A stretch of 64,000 bases of DNA from Nocardioides lacusdianchii (GTDB lineage Bacteria; Actinomycetota; Actinomycetes; Propionibacteriales; Nocardioidaceae), in contig NZ_JADHZD010000011.1 in the NCBI RefSeq assembly GCF_020102855.1, positions 62,001-126,000 on the forward strand. The letters run 5' to 3'. Below, one piece after another: positions 36,604 through 44,559 of this stretch. The notes under the pieces were generated by a model. It was given only the letters and a program-made list of their open reading frames with translations. It had not been told where the DNA came from and did no database searches. Each line of letters starts with the position of its first letter. Position 1 is the first letter of the stretch. Position numbers and translations under genes: made by a program.

Positions 36604-37113
36604 TCAGTCGTCGTTGGTGGCGACGACCAGCATGGGCTCGTGGTCACCCCGACCACCCACGCAACGTCGCCACTCAGTCGGCGCACTCATGCCTACCGCC
36701 TTCCAGACGTCTTGCACCCAGCCCGACAGTGCGACTGAATCGCCTACATCGAAGGAGTCGTAGTCCCCGGTCAGACGGATGCGCGGCGACTCTGCTGACA
36801 AGCGGGAACCGTATGGCGCGAAGAGCAGCAAGGTCCGACCGTCCTCCAGAGTGACTGTGACGCAGCCTTCGGGACTCACACCGGCGGTCACGTTGTAGCG
36901 GGCGTCGTCGAATTTCTCGAACGATGGTGCGTCACCTGGAGCCAGGAGGGCCTGGGGTTGGTCCAACGCACTGTTCGCGGGCGTCGCCGCCTGTTGCCTG
37001 TTGTCGGACGCATTCCGGGCGGGTTCGGCCGTGCTGGAGCAGCCAGACATGGCAGCCAGCAGCACACCTGCGACAGCCGCCGCGTGTATCTCTGCCCCGC
37101 AGGTGACCCTCAC
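36604..37113 (-). CDS. Small lipoprotein, unknown function
   Basis: 169 residues from GTG 37113 (the best start: it gives a short signal sequence AAAVAGVLLAAMSGC with lipobox MSGC). The mature part contains PEGCVTVTLEDGRTLLLFAPYG, RIRLTGDYDSFDVGDSVALSGWVQDVW, which reads like a small beta-barrel, and a C-terminal WRRCVGGRG. The frame extends further upstream without a credible start. First leftward gene of the array. Confidence 0.65.
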   Translation of the reverse strand: MRVTCGAEIHAAAVAGVLLAAMSGCSSTAEPARNASDNRQQAATPANSALDQPQALLAPGDAPSFEKFDDARYNVTAGVSPEGCVTVTLEDGRTLLLFAPYGSRLSAESPRIRLTGDYDSFDVGDSVALSGWVQDVWKAVGMSAPTEWRRCVGGRGDHEPMLVVATNDD

Positions 37114-37173
37114 GCACCTGAGTATGGCTTCGACGTGGGCATGTGGGCCTTTGCGTGACCGAACCGCAACGTC

Positions 37174-37214
37174 TGGATCTGCCGCGTTGTGTTCGCGGAT
37201 CCGCCGATGAGCGG
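37174..37214 (+). repeat. Array repeat copy 6
   Basis: TGGATCTGCCGCG (37174-37186) then CGGATCCGCCGATGAGCGG (37196-37214): box 1 and box 2 with a 9-bp spacer. It sits in the ~200-bp gap between divergent genes. Confidence 0.85.
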
Positions 37215-37312
37215 CCGTCGAACTCAGGGGTATCCCCGATACCGTCGCGCCGCTTGCGCACCTACGTTGAGGGTTATCTGGTGCCACTGGCGCCCCGATC
37301 GGAAGGTGCGAG

Positions 37313-37813
37313 ATGAGCGTCTCACCCGAGCCCGGCGATGTCGTTCGTTCTATCGTCACGGCTGACTACCGCCCGGTTGAGAACTCCGTCGAGATAGTCC
37401 GAGAAAGGCGGACCGGCGACCACTACGTGGGGGCCGTGGCATTCGAGGACGACAGCGGCGTACAGCGCCGTGGGCTCTACGGTCTGCAACTTCACCACTA
37501 CGGGGTGTGGCGACCCAACGGCCACTGCATGGGCAGCGCGCGTCCCACCAACGAGCGAGATGTCTGGATGACCTGGGGAGGCTGGGGCGGGGACACTCAC
37601 GAGATGTCCGTCGTGGGCGGATGGGTCGCTGACCCGTCCGTGAGCGTGGCACGAGCGATTGACGATGCGACGGGTCGCATCCTCGACGACGACGTAGAGA
37701 ACGGTGTGGCGCTGTTCGTCTTCGACGGCTACTTCGGCCGCTACGCGCGGATGGAGTTGCTGGACCCAGACGGGGAGCCGACGAGGACCGGCCCCCTAAA
37801 CCGTCGCCCCTGA
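37313..37813 (+). CDS. Hypothetical protein (166 residues)
   Basis: A soluble protein with GGAAGG eight bases before ATG 37313. It has Trp/Gly-rich stretches (YGVWRPNGHCMGSARP, MTWGGWGGDTHEM, VVGGWVADPS) and ALFVFDGYFGRYARMELLDPDG near the end, suggesting a beta-rich fold. No family recognised. Bounded by repeat copies 6 and 7. Confidence 0.68.
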   Translation: MSVSPEPGDVVRSIVTADYRPVENSVEIVRERRTGDHYVGAVAFEDDSGVQRRGLYGLQLHHYGVWRPNGHCMGSARPTNERDVWMTWGGWGGDTHEMSVVGGWVADPSVSVARAIDDATGRILDDDVENGVALFVFDGYFGRYARMELLDPDGEPTRTGPLNRRP

Positions 37814-37835
37814 CAAGCCCTGTCTCCATCCTCAG

Positions 37836-37873
37836 ACTTGCCGCGAGCAGCGCATCCGCACGTGCCGAGATCC
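37836..37873 (+). repeat. Array repeat copy 7 (diverged)
   Basis: ACTTGCCGCGAGCAG, then GCATCCGCACGTGCCGAGATCCG (37852-37873 region). Box 1 shares TGCCGCGAG(C/T)AG with copy 8. Confidence 0.6.
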
Positions 37874-37914
37874 GTACTCGGTTCGAACTCTGCTTCCCGG
37901 GCCATCGGCCAGTG

Positions 37915-39123
37915 TCATCGGCGGCATTCTGTGTACCCGTCGGGCCACCAGCCGTCCTCTTGCTGGGTGAGGGAGTAGACGATGAGGGCGGCTCCGTCGG
38001 CATCGCTGGCGATGACTTGGGCGGCGCGCTCTTTCGTGTGGACAGCACTGATGGACAGTGAGCCGAGGAACGGGACGACGGCTTCTTGGGGTGTGGGCTG
38101 CCCCGGACCGGGAATGTCCAAGGCCACGCTGGTCTGTTCCGCGAAGGGGCAGGAGAGGCCGCCGTAGACGGTGTCTGGACTGGGCTCGCTCCCGCCGGGC
38201 TGCGGTGGGGGGACGACGGTGACTTCCGACTGTACGGAGGCGATCTCTTGTTGTCCCTGCGGCAGGCACGGGTGTGGGTCGATGCGGTCAGCCGGGTGGA
38301 ACCCGCCTCCCATCTGGACCGTGTCGCCGCTGCGTGCCGCGGGATTGCCTTCGGAATCGCGGAGGGTCACCAGTCCGTCCTCGTCACTGGTAGCGGTGTA
38401 CCCGGAGGGCCAGGTCGCGTAGGTCCGTGTACCTGCGGGTGGGTGGTCCAGCGCAACGCATCCGTTCTCGTCCAGCGCTAGCGTTCCTGTGAGCAGCGCC
38501 TGGTGTCCGGGTTCGCCCGGCTTCCAGTCGTTGGTGGGCAGGTTCACCGTGTTGGCGGAGGTACTGACGACTACTTCCACGACTTCTGTCGGGTTGCCTT
38601 CCTCGGACACGGTGAGGTGCTCTGGGGGCGACGCCAATCCGGTCACGGTGACCACAACAGGCACGGCATCGGCGGTGCACACCGCGTTCACGTCCGCATG
38701 TGCCAGTTGCAAGGAGAGCGTGCCGTCACGGTCGGTGACGGCCGGGGTCGGTGGACAAGAACTGCTGTAGCCGCCGCGGCTGGCGTACATCAGGCCGCCG
38801 CCGTCGGGATCCCACGCGGCTTCTCCGCTCGCCAGTCCCCTGCTGGTGAGGGCATCGTCACCCGCCTCGACTGTGGCGTTGAGTCCGTTCCCATTGGTGG
38901 CGCCGTCTGCGACGAGCGTGTCGCCGCCGGTCGGCCCCAAGCGGGAGAAGGCGAAGGAGCCGCCCATCACCACGAGAACGACTAGCGACACCGCGCCGAC
39001 CTGTACGCGTCGTCGGCGGCGCTTCGCCGCCCGGCCCGAAGCAAGGACGTCGGCGAGCGGCGGCTGTCCGACGGGCATCTCGTCCAGAAGTCGAGTCAGC
39101 GTGGCGGGTGCGTCTTTGCTCAT
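37915..39123 (-). CDS. Membrane-anchored anti-sigma-like protein
   Basis: 402 residues: an N-terminal cytosolic part (PATLTRLLDEMPVGQPPLAD), an Arg-rich stretch, one membrane helix (about 41-61, VQVGAVSLVVLVVMGGSFAF), and a large outside part with two CSSCPP-like Cys regions. It starts at ATG 39123, overlapping the sigma-factor stop by 4 nt. That pairing suggests it holds the sigma factor at the membrane; no ZAS motif is visible, so this is inference. Confidence 0.72.
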   Translation of the reverse strand: MSKDAPATLTRLLDEMPVGQPPLADVLASGRAAKRRRRRVQVGAVSLVVLVVMGGSFAFSRLGPTGGDTLVADGATNGNGLNATVEAGDDALTSRGLASGEAAWDPDGGGLMYASRGGYSSSCPPTPAVTDRDGTLSLQLAHADVNAVCTADAVPVVVTVTGLASPPEHLTVSEEGNPTEVVEVVVSTSANTVNLPTNDWKPGEPGHQALLTGTLALDENGCVALDHPPAGTRTYATWPSGYTATSDEDGLVTLRDSEGNPAARSGDTVQMGGGFHPADRIDPHPCLPQGQQEIASVQSEVTVVPPPQPGGSEPSPDTVYGGLSCPFAEQTSVALDIPGPGQPTPQEAVVPFLGSLSISAVHTKERAAQVIASDADGAALIVYSLTQQEDGWWPDGYTECRR

Positions 39124-39626
39124 CGGGGGCGTCCTTCGGCGAGGTCTGCGATGTGGCTGTTGCCCGCTAGTTGCCCCAGCGCACGGGAGAGGCGGCTCTT
39201 CACGGTGCCGGGGGCGATGCGCAGGATGTCGGCTGTCTGCTGTTCGCTCAGTTGCGCCAGGTGGCGCAAGACGATCACTTCACGGTGTTCCCGGCTCAGG
39301 TCGTCCAGCGCACGGCGAAGGGCGTCGGCGATCTCCACCTGCGGGGTTGAGTCGGGGACGTGCTGTTGAGGGAGCACGCTGGTCGGGCGTTCCCCCCACC
39401 ACCGGCGCCGACGACTGTCCTTGTGAGAGTTCAGCAGGATCCGGTACACGTACGCGTCTCGGTCATCAGCCTTGGAGACCTTGCCCCACGCCAGGTAGCA
39501 GCGAAGCAAGGTCGTCTGTGCCAAGTCGTGCGCATCTTCGAGCGTGCACCCGAGGACCACGGCAGAACGCACGAGGTTGCCCCAGCGCGCCGCCGCGTAG
39601 GCGGAGAAGTCTCCGTCGTGGTCCAT
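39120..39626 (-). CDS. SigE-family ECF sigma factor (module A)
   Basis: 168 residues. Region 2 (FSAYAAARWGNLVRSAVVLGCTLEDAHDLAQTTLLRCYLAW) and region 4 (LREHREVIVLRHLAQLSEQQTADILRIAPGTVKSRLSRAL, starting with SREHREV) are both complete with a short linker. It is the upstream partner of the membrane protein at 37915. Lies leftward within the array. Confidence 0.9.
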   Translation of the reverse strand: MDHDGDFSAYAAARWGNLVRSAVVLGCTLEDAHDLAQTTLLRCYLAWGKVSKADDRDAYVYRILLNSHKDSRRRRWWGERPTSVLPQQHVPDSTPQVEIADALRRALDDLSREHREVIVLRHLAQLSEQQTADILRIAPGTVKSRLSRALGQLAGNSHIADLAEGRPR

Positions 39627-39768
39627 CAGCGCTCCTGTTCGTCTCTACCCCTCCGACGAGATGGGCAGGCACCTAGGTTCCACCACAGCCCCGACAGGTG
39701 GGCAGGCTGTCCGTGCGCCTTGGATCCTCGGGCGGCGCAGATGGTCTCCTGACGATCTAGCCAAACGT

Positions 39769-39794
39769 CCGGATCTGCCGCGAGTAGTGCGCGG
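39769..39794 (+). repeat. Array repeat copy 8
   Basis: CCGGATCTGCCGCGAGTAGT then GCGCGG; box 1 is intact and no clear box 2 follows before the next gene at 39822. Confidence 0.75.
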
Positions 39795-39821
39795 GATGGC
39801 AGCGATGGGAAGAATGCCGTC

Positions 39822-40556
39822 ATGTCCCAGCGAGAGCGGCTACGAGAGTTTCGCGCTGCCGTGTTCACGGCGGATGGAGAGGCGCTGGTGTCGCTGCTCC
39901 GCGCGGGTCCCTGGCCAGGTCACGCGCTCCAGTTGATCGGTGATGGGCTGCTCGCGGCGCTGGCTCAGAACGTCGGTGGAGCGCGCGGGCTGGCTGAGCG
40001 GTGCGTGACCGCTTTGCGCGAGAGGTACTGGGAGGGCGACGAGGATCTGGTTGCGGCGTTGACGGCGAGACTGGGGGCTGAGCAAGCTGCGTTGTTGAGG
40101 AGCTTGCCGGTCGATCTCGACGAACTCGTTGATGTGCTCGAGGGAGATGCGGTCGCGGGAGGCGGCCGCATTGATCTTCACACCGGCGAGGTGTGGCCCG
40201 AGGCGGTGTTTGAGTGCGGGCTCGAGAGCGAGGAGGAGGGGGAGGATGAGGACCTCGACGACGGCGAACGCTGGCTGTGGGTCGTCAGCGAGGGCTCACG
40301 CGCTGGCTATCGCGACATGGAGCTGTTCGTGGCCGGTGTCGCCGAACCAGACCTCGCCGGCCTACTGGCGCGGGCGTTGGAGGGTCGGGGCGCGTTCCGT
40401 CGTTTCAGAGACGAGCTGACAGGCTGGCCCGACCTTCAAGATCGCTGGTATGTGTACTCCGCGGAACGGCGGCGGGGCCGCGCCCGAGCCTGGCTCGCCG
40501 CCGAAGGCTTCACCCCGGCAGCGCCGGCCGCCGCCGGTGCTCAGAAGACGACCTGA
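39822..40556 (+). CDS. UPF0158-family protein
   Basis: 244 residues. An N-terminal helical part (1-95) precedes the UPF0158 part: VDVLEGDAVAGGGRIDLHTGEVWPEAV, RWLWVVSEGSRAGYRDMELFVAGV, EGRGAFRRFRDEL and DRWYVYSAERRRGRARAWLA. The DMELF and GAFRRF blocks are the family hallmarks. Function unknown. Between repeat copies 8 and 9. Confidence 0.85.
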   Translation: MSQRERLREFRAAVFTADGEALVSLLRAGPWPGHALQLIGDGLLAALAQNVGGARGLAERCVTALRERYWEGDEDLVAALTARLGAEQAALLRSLPVDLDELVDVLEGDAVAGGGRIDLHTGEVWPEAVFECGLESEEEGEDEDLDDGERWLWVVSEGSRAGYRDMELFVAGVAEPDLAGLLARALEGRGAFRRFRDELTGWPDLQDRWYVYSAERRRGRARAWLAAEGFTPAAPAAAGAQKTT

Positions 40557-40578
40557 TCGCGGCAGCCCCCGCGCATCG

Positions 40579-40602
40579 CGGCAGATCCGGGCGAGCGTAG
40601 AG
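40579..40602 (-). repeat. Array repeat copy 9 (inverted)
   Basis: Read on the minus strand, TACGCTCGCCCGGATCTGCC then GCG equals the junction inside the tandem units of copies 2a and 4. A weak box 2-like CATGTCGATGG lies beside it. Confidence 0.8.
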
Positions 40603-40754
40603 ACCATCGACATGCGGGGACTAGATGTGGCGCCGTTGTTTCGGGACGGGGTTCCGGTCCTGGAGCCGGTACCTCAGTCGGCACTTGATGACAACCGATC
40701 CGCCTCTTCTGCGTATTTGTGTGTGACAGCATCGGTACGAACTCAGGAGCAGCG

Positions 40755-41594
40755 ATGGACCTCATGGACCGTTTCGAGAAGGCCACGTCGGGTGGTCCTG
40801 AGCATCGGGCGATCGAGGACAGGCTGGCCGTTGGCCGCCGTGCCAGCGCACGACGCAGGGCAAGCCTCGCCGTCGGGGCAACGGCCGCCGTACTAACTGC
40901 CGCCGGTGTCGTCTGGGCCGTCCAGCCCGGCGTCGACTCGGTTTCTGGCAAGGACATCGTCGCGTCCGACGCAGGCAGCGTTGAGCGCGACTCTGGGGCA
41001 CCGGAGTCGCCCACGAGCACGCCGTCCCCTCCGACCGCCCTGTTCCGCTACGACCTCGACACCGCCGCGCTTGAGGTGGCCGACGGTGTCACCATCGTGC
41101 GACAGGTCGAGAACCCGGTCCCTCACAAGGACGTCACGTCAGCGGCCGCCGTGGTGGACTACAGGGGCGAGCGCAGGTGGGTCATGGCAGCCGTCGTCCG
41201 CGGGCGGTCGGGCTGGGGATCCGACATAGAGGCGACCTCGTCCCGGAACTTTGGGCAGTGGGTGCATGAACTCACGGTTCTGAACACGGCGCAGATGTTC
41301 AGCGACGGCTCATTCCACGGCGACTGGGTCACGCTGGACAGCGACGGCGGTCTGACGGCTCAGAATGGGGCCACCGTCGTGGAGCAATCCACTCCGGCGA
41401 GGATCGACCAGGCACCCGCTGATGTGCCCAGCGCAGTTGGCACGATCGACGTTGACGGGGCGCTGTTGTGCGTGGTCGCTCGGATGCTTCCTGGTGAGGA
41501 CGTCGACATCACCTACTTGGCAGAGTCCGAGCACCAGGGTTGCGGAGAAGCCGTACCAGGCATCGACTACCCGGGCGCTCCGGCAACCTCATGA
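40755..41594 (+). CDS. Membrane-anchored anti-sigma-like protein (module B)
   Basis: 279 residues from ATG 40755, which has GGAG five bases before; a longer frame from 40719 is less likely. A short cytosolic region (LMDRFEKATSGGPEHRAIED), an Arg-rich stretch, one membrane helix (about 38-57) and an outside part with two Cys. Overlaps the sigma gene by 4 nt, in the order anti-sigma first, opposite to module A. Confidence 0.72.
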   Translation: MDLMDRFEKATSGGPEHRAIEDRLAVGRRASARRRASLAVGATAAVLTAAGVVWAVQPGVDSVSGKDIVASDAGSVERDSGAPESPTSTPSPPTALFRYDLDTAALEVADGVTIVRQVENPVPHKDVTSAAAVVDYRGERRWVMAAVVRGRSGWGSDIEATSSRNFGQWVHELTVLNTAQMFSDGSFHGDWVTLDSDGGLTAQNGATVVEQSTPARIDQAPADVPSAVGTIDVDGALLCVVARMLPGEDVDITYLAESEHQGCGEAVPGIDYPGAPATS

Positions 41595-42139
41595 GGCGAG
41601 CAGAACGCGAAGCGGCCTACTCGGCATTCGTCCTGTCCAGACAGGACCACCTCCGACGCATCGCATACGCCCTGTGTGGCAACTGGCACGACGCCGACGA
41701 CCTGCTTCAAGTCGCGTTGACAAGGCTCTACACGGCGTGGCCACGCATCTCCTCTGACGGGAACCCCGAGGCCTACGTGCGCACCATCTTGATGCGAGCA
41801 AACGTCGATAACCACCGCCTGCGGGGCCGTCGTGTTCGCACGGCGCGCCTCGATGCAGCCGGTGACCCAGCCGCGCTGGCTGGGTTCCCCGTTGACGAGC
41901 GCGACGCGCTCATCGAGGCCGTTCAACGGCTCCCGGAGATGCAGCGCAAGGTCATCGTGCTGCGGCACTGGCTCGGCTTTGACGTGCACGAGACAGCCCG
42001 CGAACTGAACATCTCCGACGGCACGGTCAAAAGCCACTCATCACGCGGCCTGGCGGCGTTGCGGGCTCGGCTCGAAGCCGAGTCCGACGAGGAGGAGCAA
42101 CCCACGGGCGCCGTAGGCCACCAGGCACAACGAGCGTGA
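41591..42139 (+). CDS. SigE-family ECF sigma factor (module B)
   Basis: 182 residues. Region 2: YSAFVLSRQDHLRRIAYALCGNWHDADDLLQVALTRLYTAW; region 4: LPEMQRKVIVLRHWLGFDVHETARELNISDGTVKSHSSRGLAALRARL. Both are complete. ATG 41591 overlaps the stop of the upstream membrane protein. Distinct in sequence from the module A factor. Confidence 0.92.
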   Translation: MRRAEREAAYSAFVLSRQDHLRRIAYALCGNWHDADDLLQVALTRLYTAWPRISSDGNPEAYVRTILMRANVDNHRLRGRRVRTARLDAAGDPAALAGFPVDERDALIEAVQRLPEMQRKVIVLRHWLGFDVHETARELNISDGTVKSHSSRGLAALRARLEAESDEEEQPTGAVGHQAQRA

Positions 42140-42206
42140 CCACAAGGGCCACACGGCAACAGCGGCGGTGTCGTCGCAACATGCCATTCTCAATAAGCAG
42201 CGCAAC

Positions 42207-42227
42207 CGGTCATCGGCAGATGCGGGT
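42207..42227 (-). repeat. Array repeat copy 10 (inverted box 2)
   Basis: On the minus strand, CACCCGCATCTGCCGATGAC then CG matches box 2 of copy 3. It is the last copy, 90 bp before the second recombinase gene, in a ~180-bp gap with no gene. Confidence 0.75.
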
Positions 42228-42317
42228 GACCCAGAGACGATCTGCCCGAAACTGCTCGCGGAGCGCGAGCGGAGCACGTCTATTGACGGGCGGGCAGGTG
42301 CGGCGCGTCGTAGATGC

Positions 42318-43229
42318 ATGGACACCGACACCCTTCCAGCACTGATCGACGCTGATGACCCCATGCTGCGCCTCGCCGTCGCCGCCCACCTAGCCCGCTA
42401 CAAGGGACGCACCCGCGCCCACACCGCCTCCGACCTCAACGCCTACCTGCGTTGGTGCGTCGAACATGACCTCATGCCACTGCAAGCGCAGCGAACTCAC
42501 ATCGAGCTCTACCTACGCTGGCTTCAAGAAGTGCGACGTCTGCAGCCCTCGACAGTCTCCCGGCGCCTTTCCGTGCTCGCCACGTTCTATCGAACCTGCG
42601 TCATCGACCGGGTGCTCGAGCACTCACCGGCCGAGTACGTCCGACGCCCTCACGTGCCGCAAGAGTCGCCCACGCTCGGCCTCAGCCATCTGCAGTTCGA
42701 GGCCATGCTCACCGCAGGACGCGACTCCGCCAACCCCAACGACTTCGCCCTCGTCGCCATGCTCGGTCTCCTTGGCTTGAGGATCTTTGAAGCTACCGGC
42801 TCGAAGATCCAGGCGCTTGGCGAAGCTCGTGGCCATCGCGTGCTCACCGTTCATGGAAAGGGCGACAAGACGGCCCAAGTCCCGCTGCCACCGGCTGTTG
42901 CCCGCGCCATCGACCGAGCGATCGATGAGCGCCAAGACGGTCCGATCCTCCTCAACCGAGATGGCCGACGGATGGACCGGCACGCCGCCACCCGAAGGCT
43001 ACGAGTCCTAGCCAGGTCCGCGGGTGTCACCACCGCTCGGATGCACCCACACATGCTGCGCCACACCTTCGTGACCACGATGCTCGACGCCGGCGTTGAC
43101 CTGCGCGACGTCCAGATCGCCGCTCGCCACGCCGACCCGCGCACCACGATGCGCTACGACCGTGCGCGCAACAACCTCGATCGTCACCCGAACTACATCT
43201 TGGCGGCATTCATGGCGTCAGCGACATGA
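42318..43229 (+). CDS. XerC/D-like tyrosine recombinase at the end of the array
   Basis: 303 residues from ATG 42318. A SAM-like N-terminal core-binding domain (DADDPMLRLAVAAHLARYKG, TASDLNAYLRWCVEHDLMPL) is followed by the catalytic domain: first Arg in LLGLRIFEATG, Lys of GKGDKTAQVPLP, HMLRHTFVTTML (His, Arg) and AARHADPRTTMRYDRA (His and nucleophilic Tyr). It differs from the element's own integrase and lies beside the repeat array, so it is the candidate enzyme for moving array units. A simple XerC/D-type recombinase or relic is the alternative. Confidence 0.9.
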   Translation: MDTDTLPALIDADDPMLRLAVAAHLARYKGRTRAHTASDLNAYLRWCVEHDLMPLQAQRTHIELYLRWLQEVRRLQPSTVSRRLSVLATFYRTCVIDRVLEHSPAEYVRRPHVPQESPTLGLSHLQFEAMLTAGRDSANPNDFALVAMLGLLGLRIFEATGSKIQALGEARGHRVLTVHGKGDKTAQVPLPPAVARAIDRAIDERQDGPILLNRDGRRMDRHAATRRLRVLARSAGVTTARMHPHMLRHTFVTTMLDAGVDLRDVQIAARHADPRTTMRYDRARNNLDRHPNYILAAFMASAT

Positions 43230-43246
43230 GAGCCCACCCTCATGAC
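43226..43246. terminator. Small inverted repeat between the two recombinase genes
   Basis: CATGAG and CTCATG pair around AGCCCACC in the 10-bp gap between the convergent stops. Weak terminator candidate. Confidence 0.3.
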
Positions 43247-44343
43247 GGAGTCCTCGTCACCAAGTCTGAGAGCGCTTCGGCGATGACCTTGTCGCGGTTC
43301 TGAGCCGCGTGTTGATAGCGCAGCGCTGCGCCTGCCGTGGAGTGCCCGAGCCGCGCCATGAGCTCGGCGAGCGTGGCGCCCGTACTGGCGGCCAGGACGG
43401 CCCCTGTGTGGCGGAGGTCGTGGAAACGCAGGTCGGGTCTTCCTGCCTCCTCACGGGCCTTGTAGAAGACCTTGTAGAGCGTGGCGGGTGCCAGGTGTCT
43501 GGTCGGGTCTCCGGCAGCGGGGAAGAGAAGTCCTTCGCGGCCTCCGGTGATGTTGCCGGCCAAGTGTGCTTTCACTGCGGGCAGCAGGTGCGGCGGGATC
43601 GTGACGTCTCGTGTGCCCGCGTCTGACTTCGGAGTGCCGACGATGAACTGTCCATCGACTCGCACCACTGCGCGACGGATCTTCACGACACCACCGGTGA
43701 GGTCGACGTCTTGTCGGCGTAGCTCGGTGATCTCCCCGAACCGGAGGCCACACCAGGCGGCGAGCAGCACCATCAGTCGGTAGCGCTCCGGCATGGCCTG
43801 GGCGAGCGCTTCGAGTTCGGGCAGAGTCGCCGGCTCGATCTGCTTGGCACGCTTGACATTTCCGGCGCCGCGGATGTGGCACGGGTTGTGCGTGATGAGA
43901 CGACGCTGCACGGCGTCTCCGAGAATGGTCCGCAGCAGCCCGTAGGCGTGCGCTCGAGACGTCGGGGTCGAGTCCCCGAGCCGGTAGTACCAGTCATCGA
44001 CGAGGTCGGCGGTGATGTGCTTGAGCGCTATGTCGCCGAAGGTGGGCAGCAGCTTGGCGTCGAGGATCTTTCGGTAGTGGTAGCGGCTGCGGGGTTTGAG
44101 GGTGCGGTTCGTCAGCCAGCGTTCGGCGTGCTCCCCGAACGTGATCGGCGGCTTGGTCGTGGGCGGGGTCCAGTCCTCACTCTTGATCTCACGACGTCGG
44201 TCCGTGAGCCAACCCTCGGCATCCTCAGCCGTCTCGAAGGTGACTGGCGCCTTGTGTCGGAGCGTGTCGGGGCCGAGATAGGAGGCTTGCCAACGTCCGG
44301 ACGGGAGCTTCCGGATAGCTCCGAAACCGCGCCTGCGTGCCAT
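43240..44343 (-). CDS. int: Tyrosine integrase of the tRNA-Val element
   Basis: 367 residues from ATG 44343. An arm-binding AP2-like N-terminus (RGFGAIRKLPSGRWQASYLG), the SAM-like domain (TFGEHAERWLTNRTLKPRSRYHYRK), and the catalytic domain with Arg in CGLRFGEITEL, RFHDLRHTGAVLAASTG, LMARLGHSTAGAALRYQHA (Tyr nucleophile). Its upstream region holds the right-hand arm boxes, and attR is ~155 bp away; the gene therefore belongs with this attachment site. An earlier start would run through those boxes. Confidence 0.94.
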   Translation of the reverse strand: MARRRGFGAIRKLPSGRWQASYLGPDTLRHKAPVTFETAEDAEGWLTDRRREIKSEDWTPPTTKPPITFGEHAERWLTNRTLKPRSRYHYRKILDAKLLPTFGDIALKHITADLVDDWYYRLGDSTPTSRAHAYGLLRTILGDAVQRRLITHNPCHIRGAGNVKRAKQIEPATLPELEALAQAMPERYRLMVLLAAWCGLRFGEITELRRQDVDLTGGVVKIRRAVVRVDGQFIVGTPKSDAGTRDVTIPPHLLPAVKAHLAGNITGGREGLLFPAAGDPTRHLAPATLYKVFYKAREEAGRPDLRFHDLRHTGAVLAASTGATLAELMARLGHSTAGAALRYQHAAQNRDKVIAEALSDLVTRTPS

Positions 44344-44359
44344 GCCTGATTTCCCCTCG

Positions 44360-44378
44360 CGTGCAACAACGTGCAACA
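44360..44378. promoter_or_regulatory. Putative integrase arm-type sites, right end
   Basis: CGTGCAACA at 44360-44368 and 44370-44378, same pair as at the left end (29429-29448). Located just upstream of int, so they may also control its expression. Confidence 0.6.
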
Positions 44379-44497
44379 AGGATGGCAGAAAGTGTCCGCT
44401 TGCGTCCACGTCGAGAGGCGATACAAAGTCCCATTACCGCAGGTCAGCGGCCTATTGACCACTTCTGTCCAGTATCGCCGCTGCCCGGGCAATAGAA

Positions 44498-44519
44498 TTC
44501 GAACCCAGTATCGCCCACC
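44498..44519. repeat. attR: 22-bp core
   Basis: Exact copy of 29359-29380. The base run before it (AATAGAA) is not tRNA sequence. An 11-base part of the core, CCAGTATCGCC, appears again just upstream at 44469-44479. The right flank leads to the displaced tRNA terminator. Confidence 0.93.
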
Positions 44520-44534
44520 ACCACGACCAGGTCT

Positions 44535-44559
44535 GAGGCCCCCGATGGGGGTCTCTTTC
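44535..44559 (+). terminator. Original terminator of tRNA-Val, displaced
   Basis: GAGGCCCCC (44535-44543), GAT, GGGGGTCTC (44547-44555), then TTTCC. Its position right after the attR core shows where the tRNA unit ended before insertion. Confidence 0.75.

Noticed and set aside
40719-40754. Earlier start of the module B membrane protein
   Set aside because: ATG 40755 has a good ribosome site and gives a protein without the extra CDSIGTNSG leader.
33334-42227. Classical integron
   Set aside because: No GTTRRRY/RYYYAAC core sites and no clear IntI-specific insertion in the recombinase; repeats are in both orientations. Kept only as an integron-like hypothesis.
44498-44519. A second tRNA gene at the right end
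   Set aside because: Only the T-loop and acceptor 3' half are present; it is the attachment-site copy.
29381-44519. Prophage
   Set aside because: No capsid, portal, terminase, tail or lysis gene; relaxase and Xis/int point to a mobilisable element.
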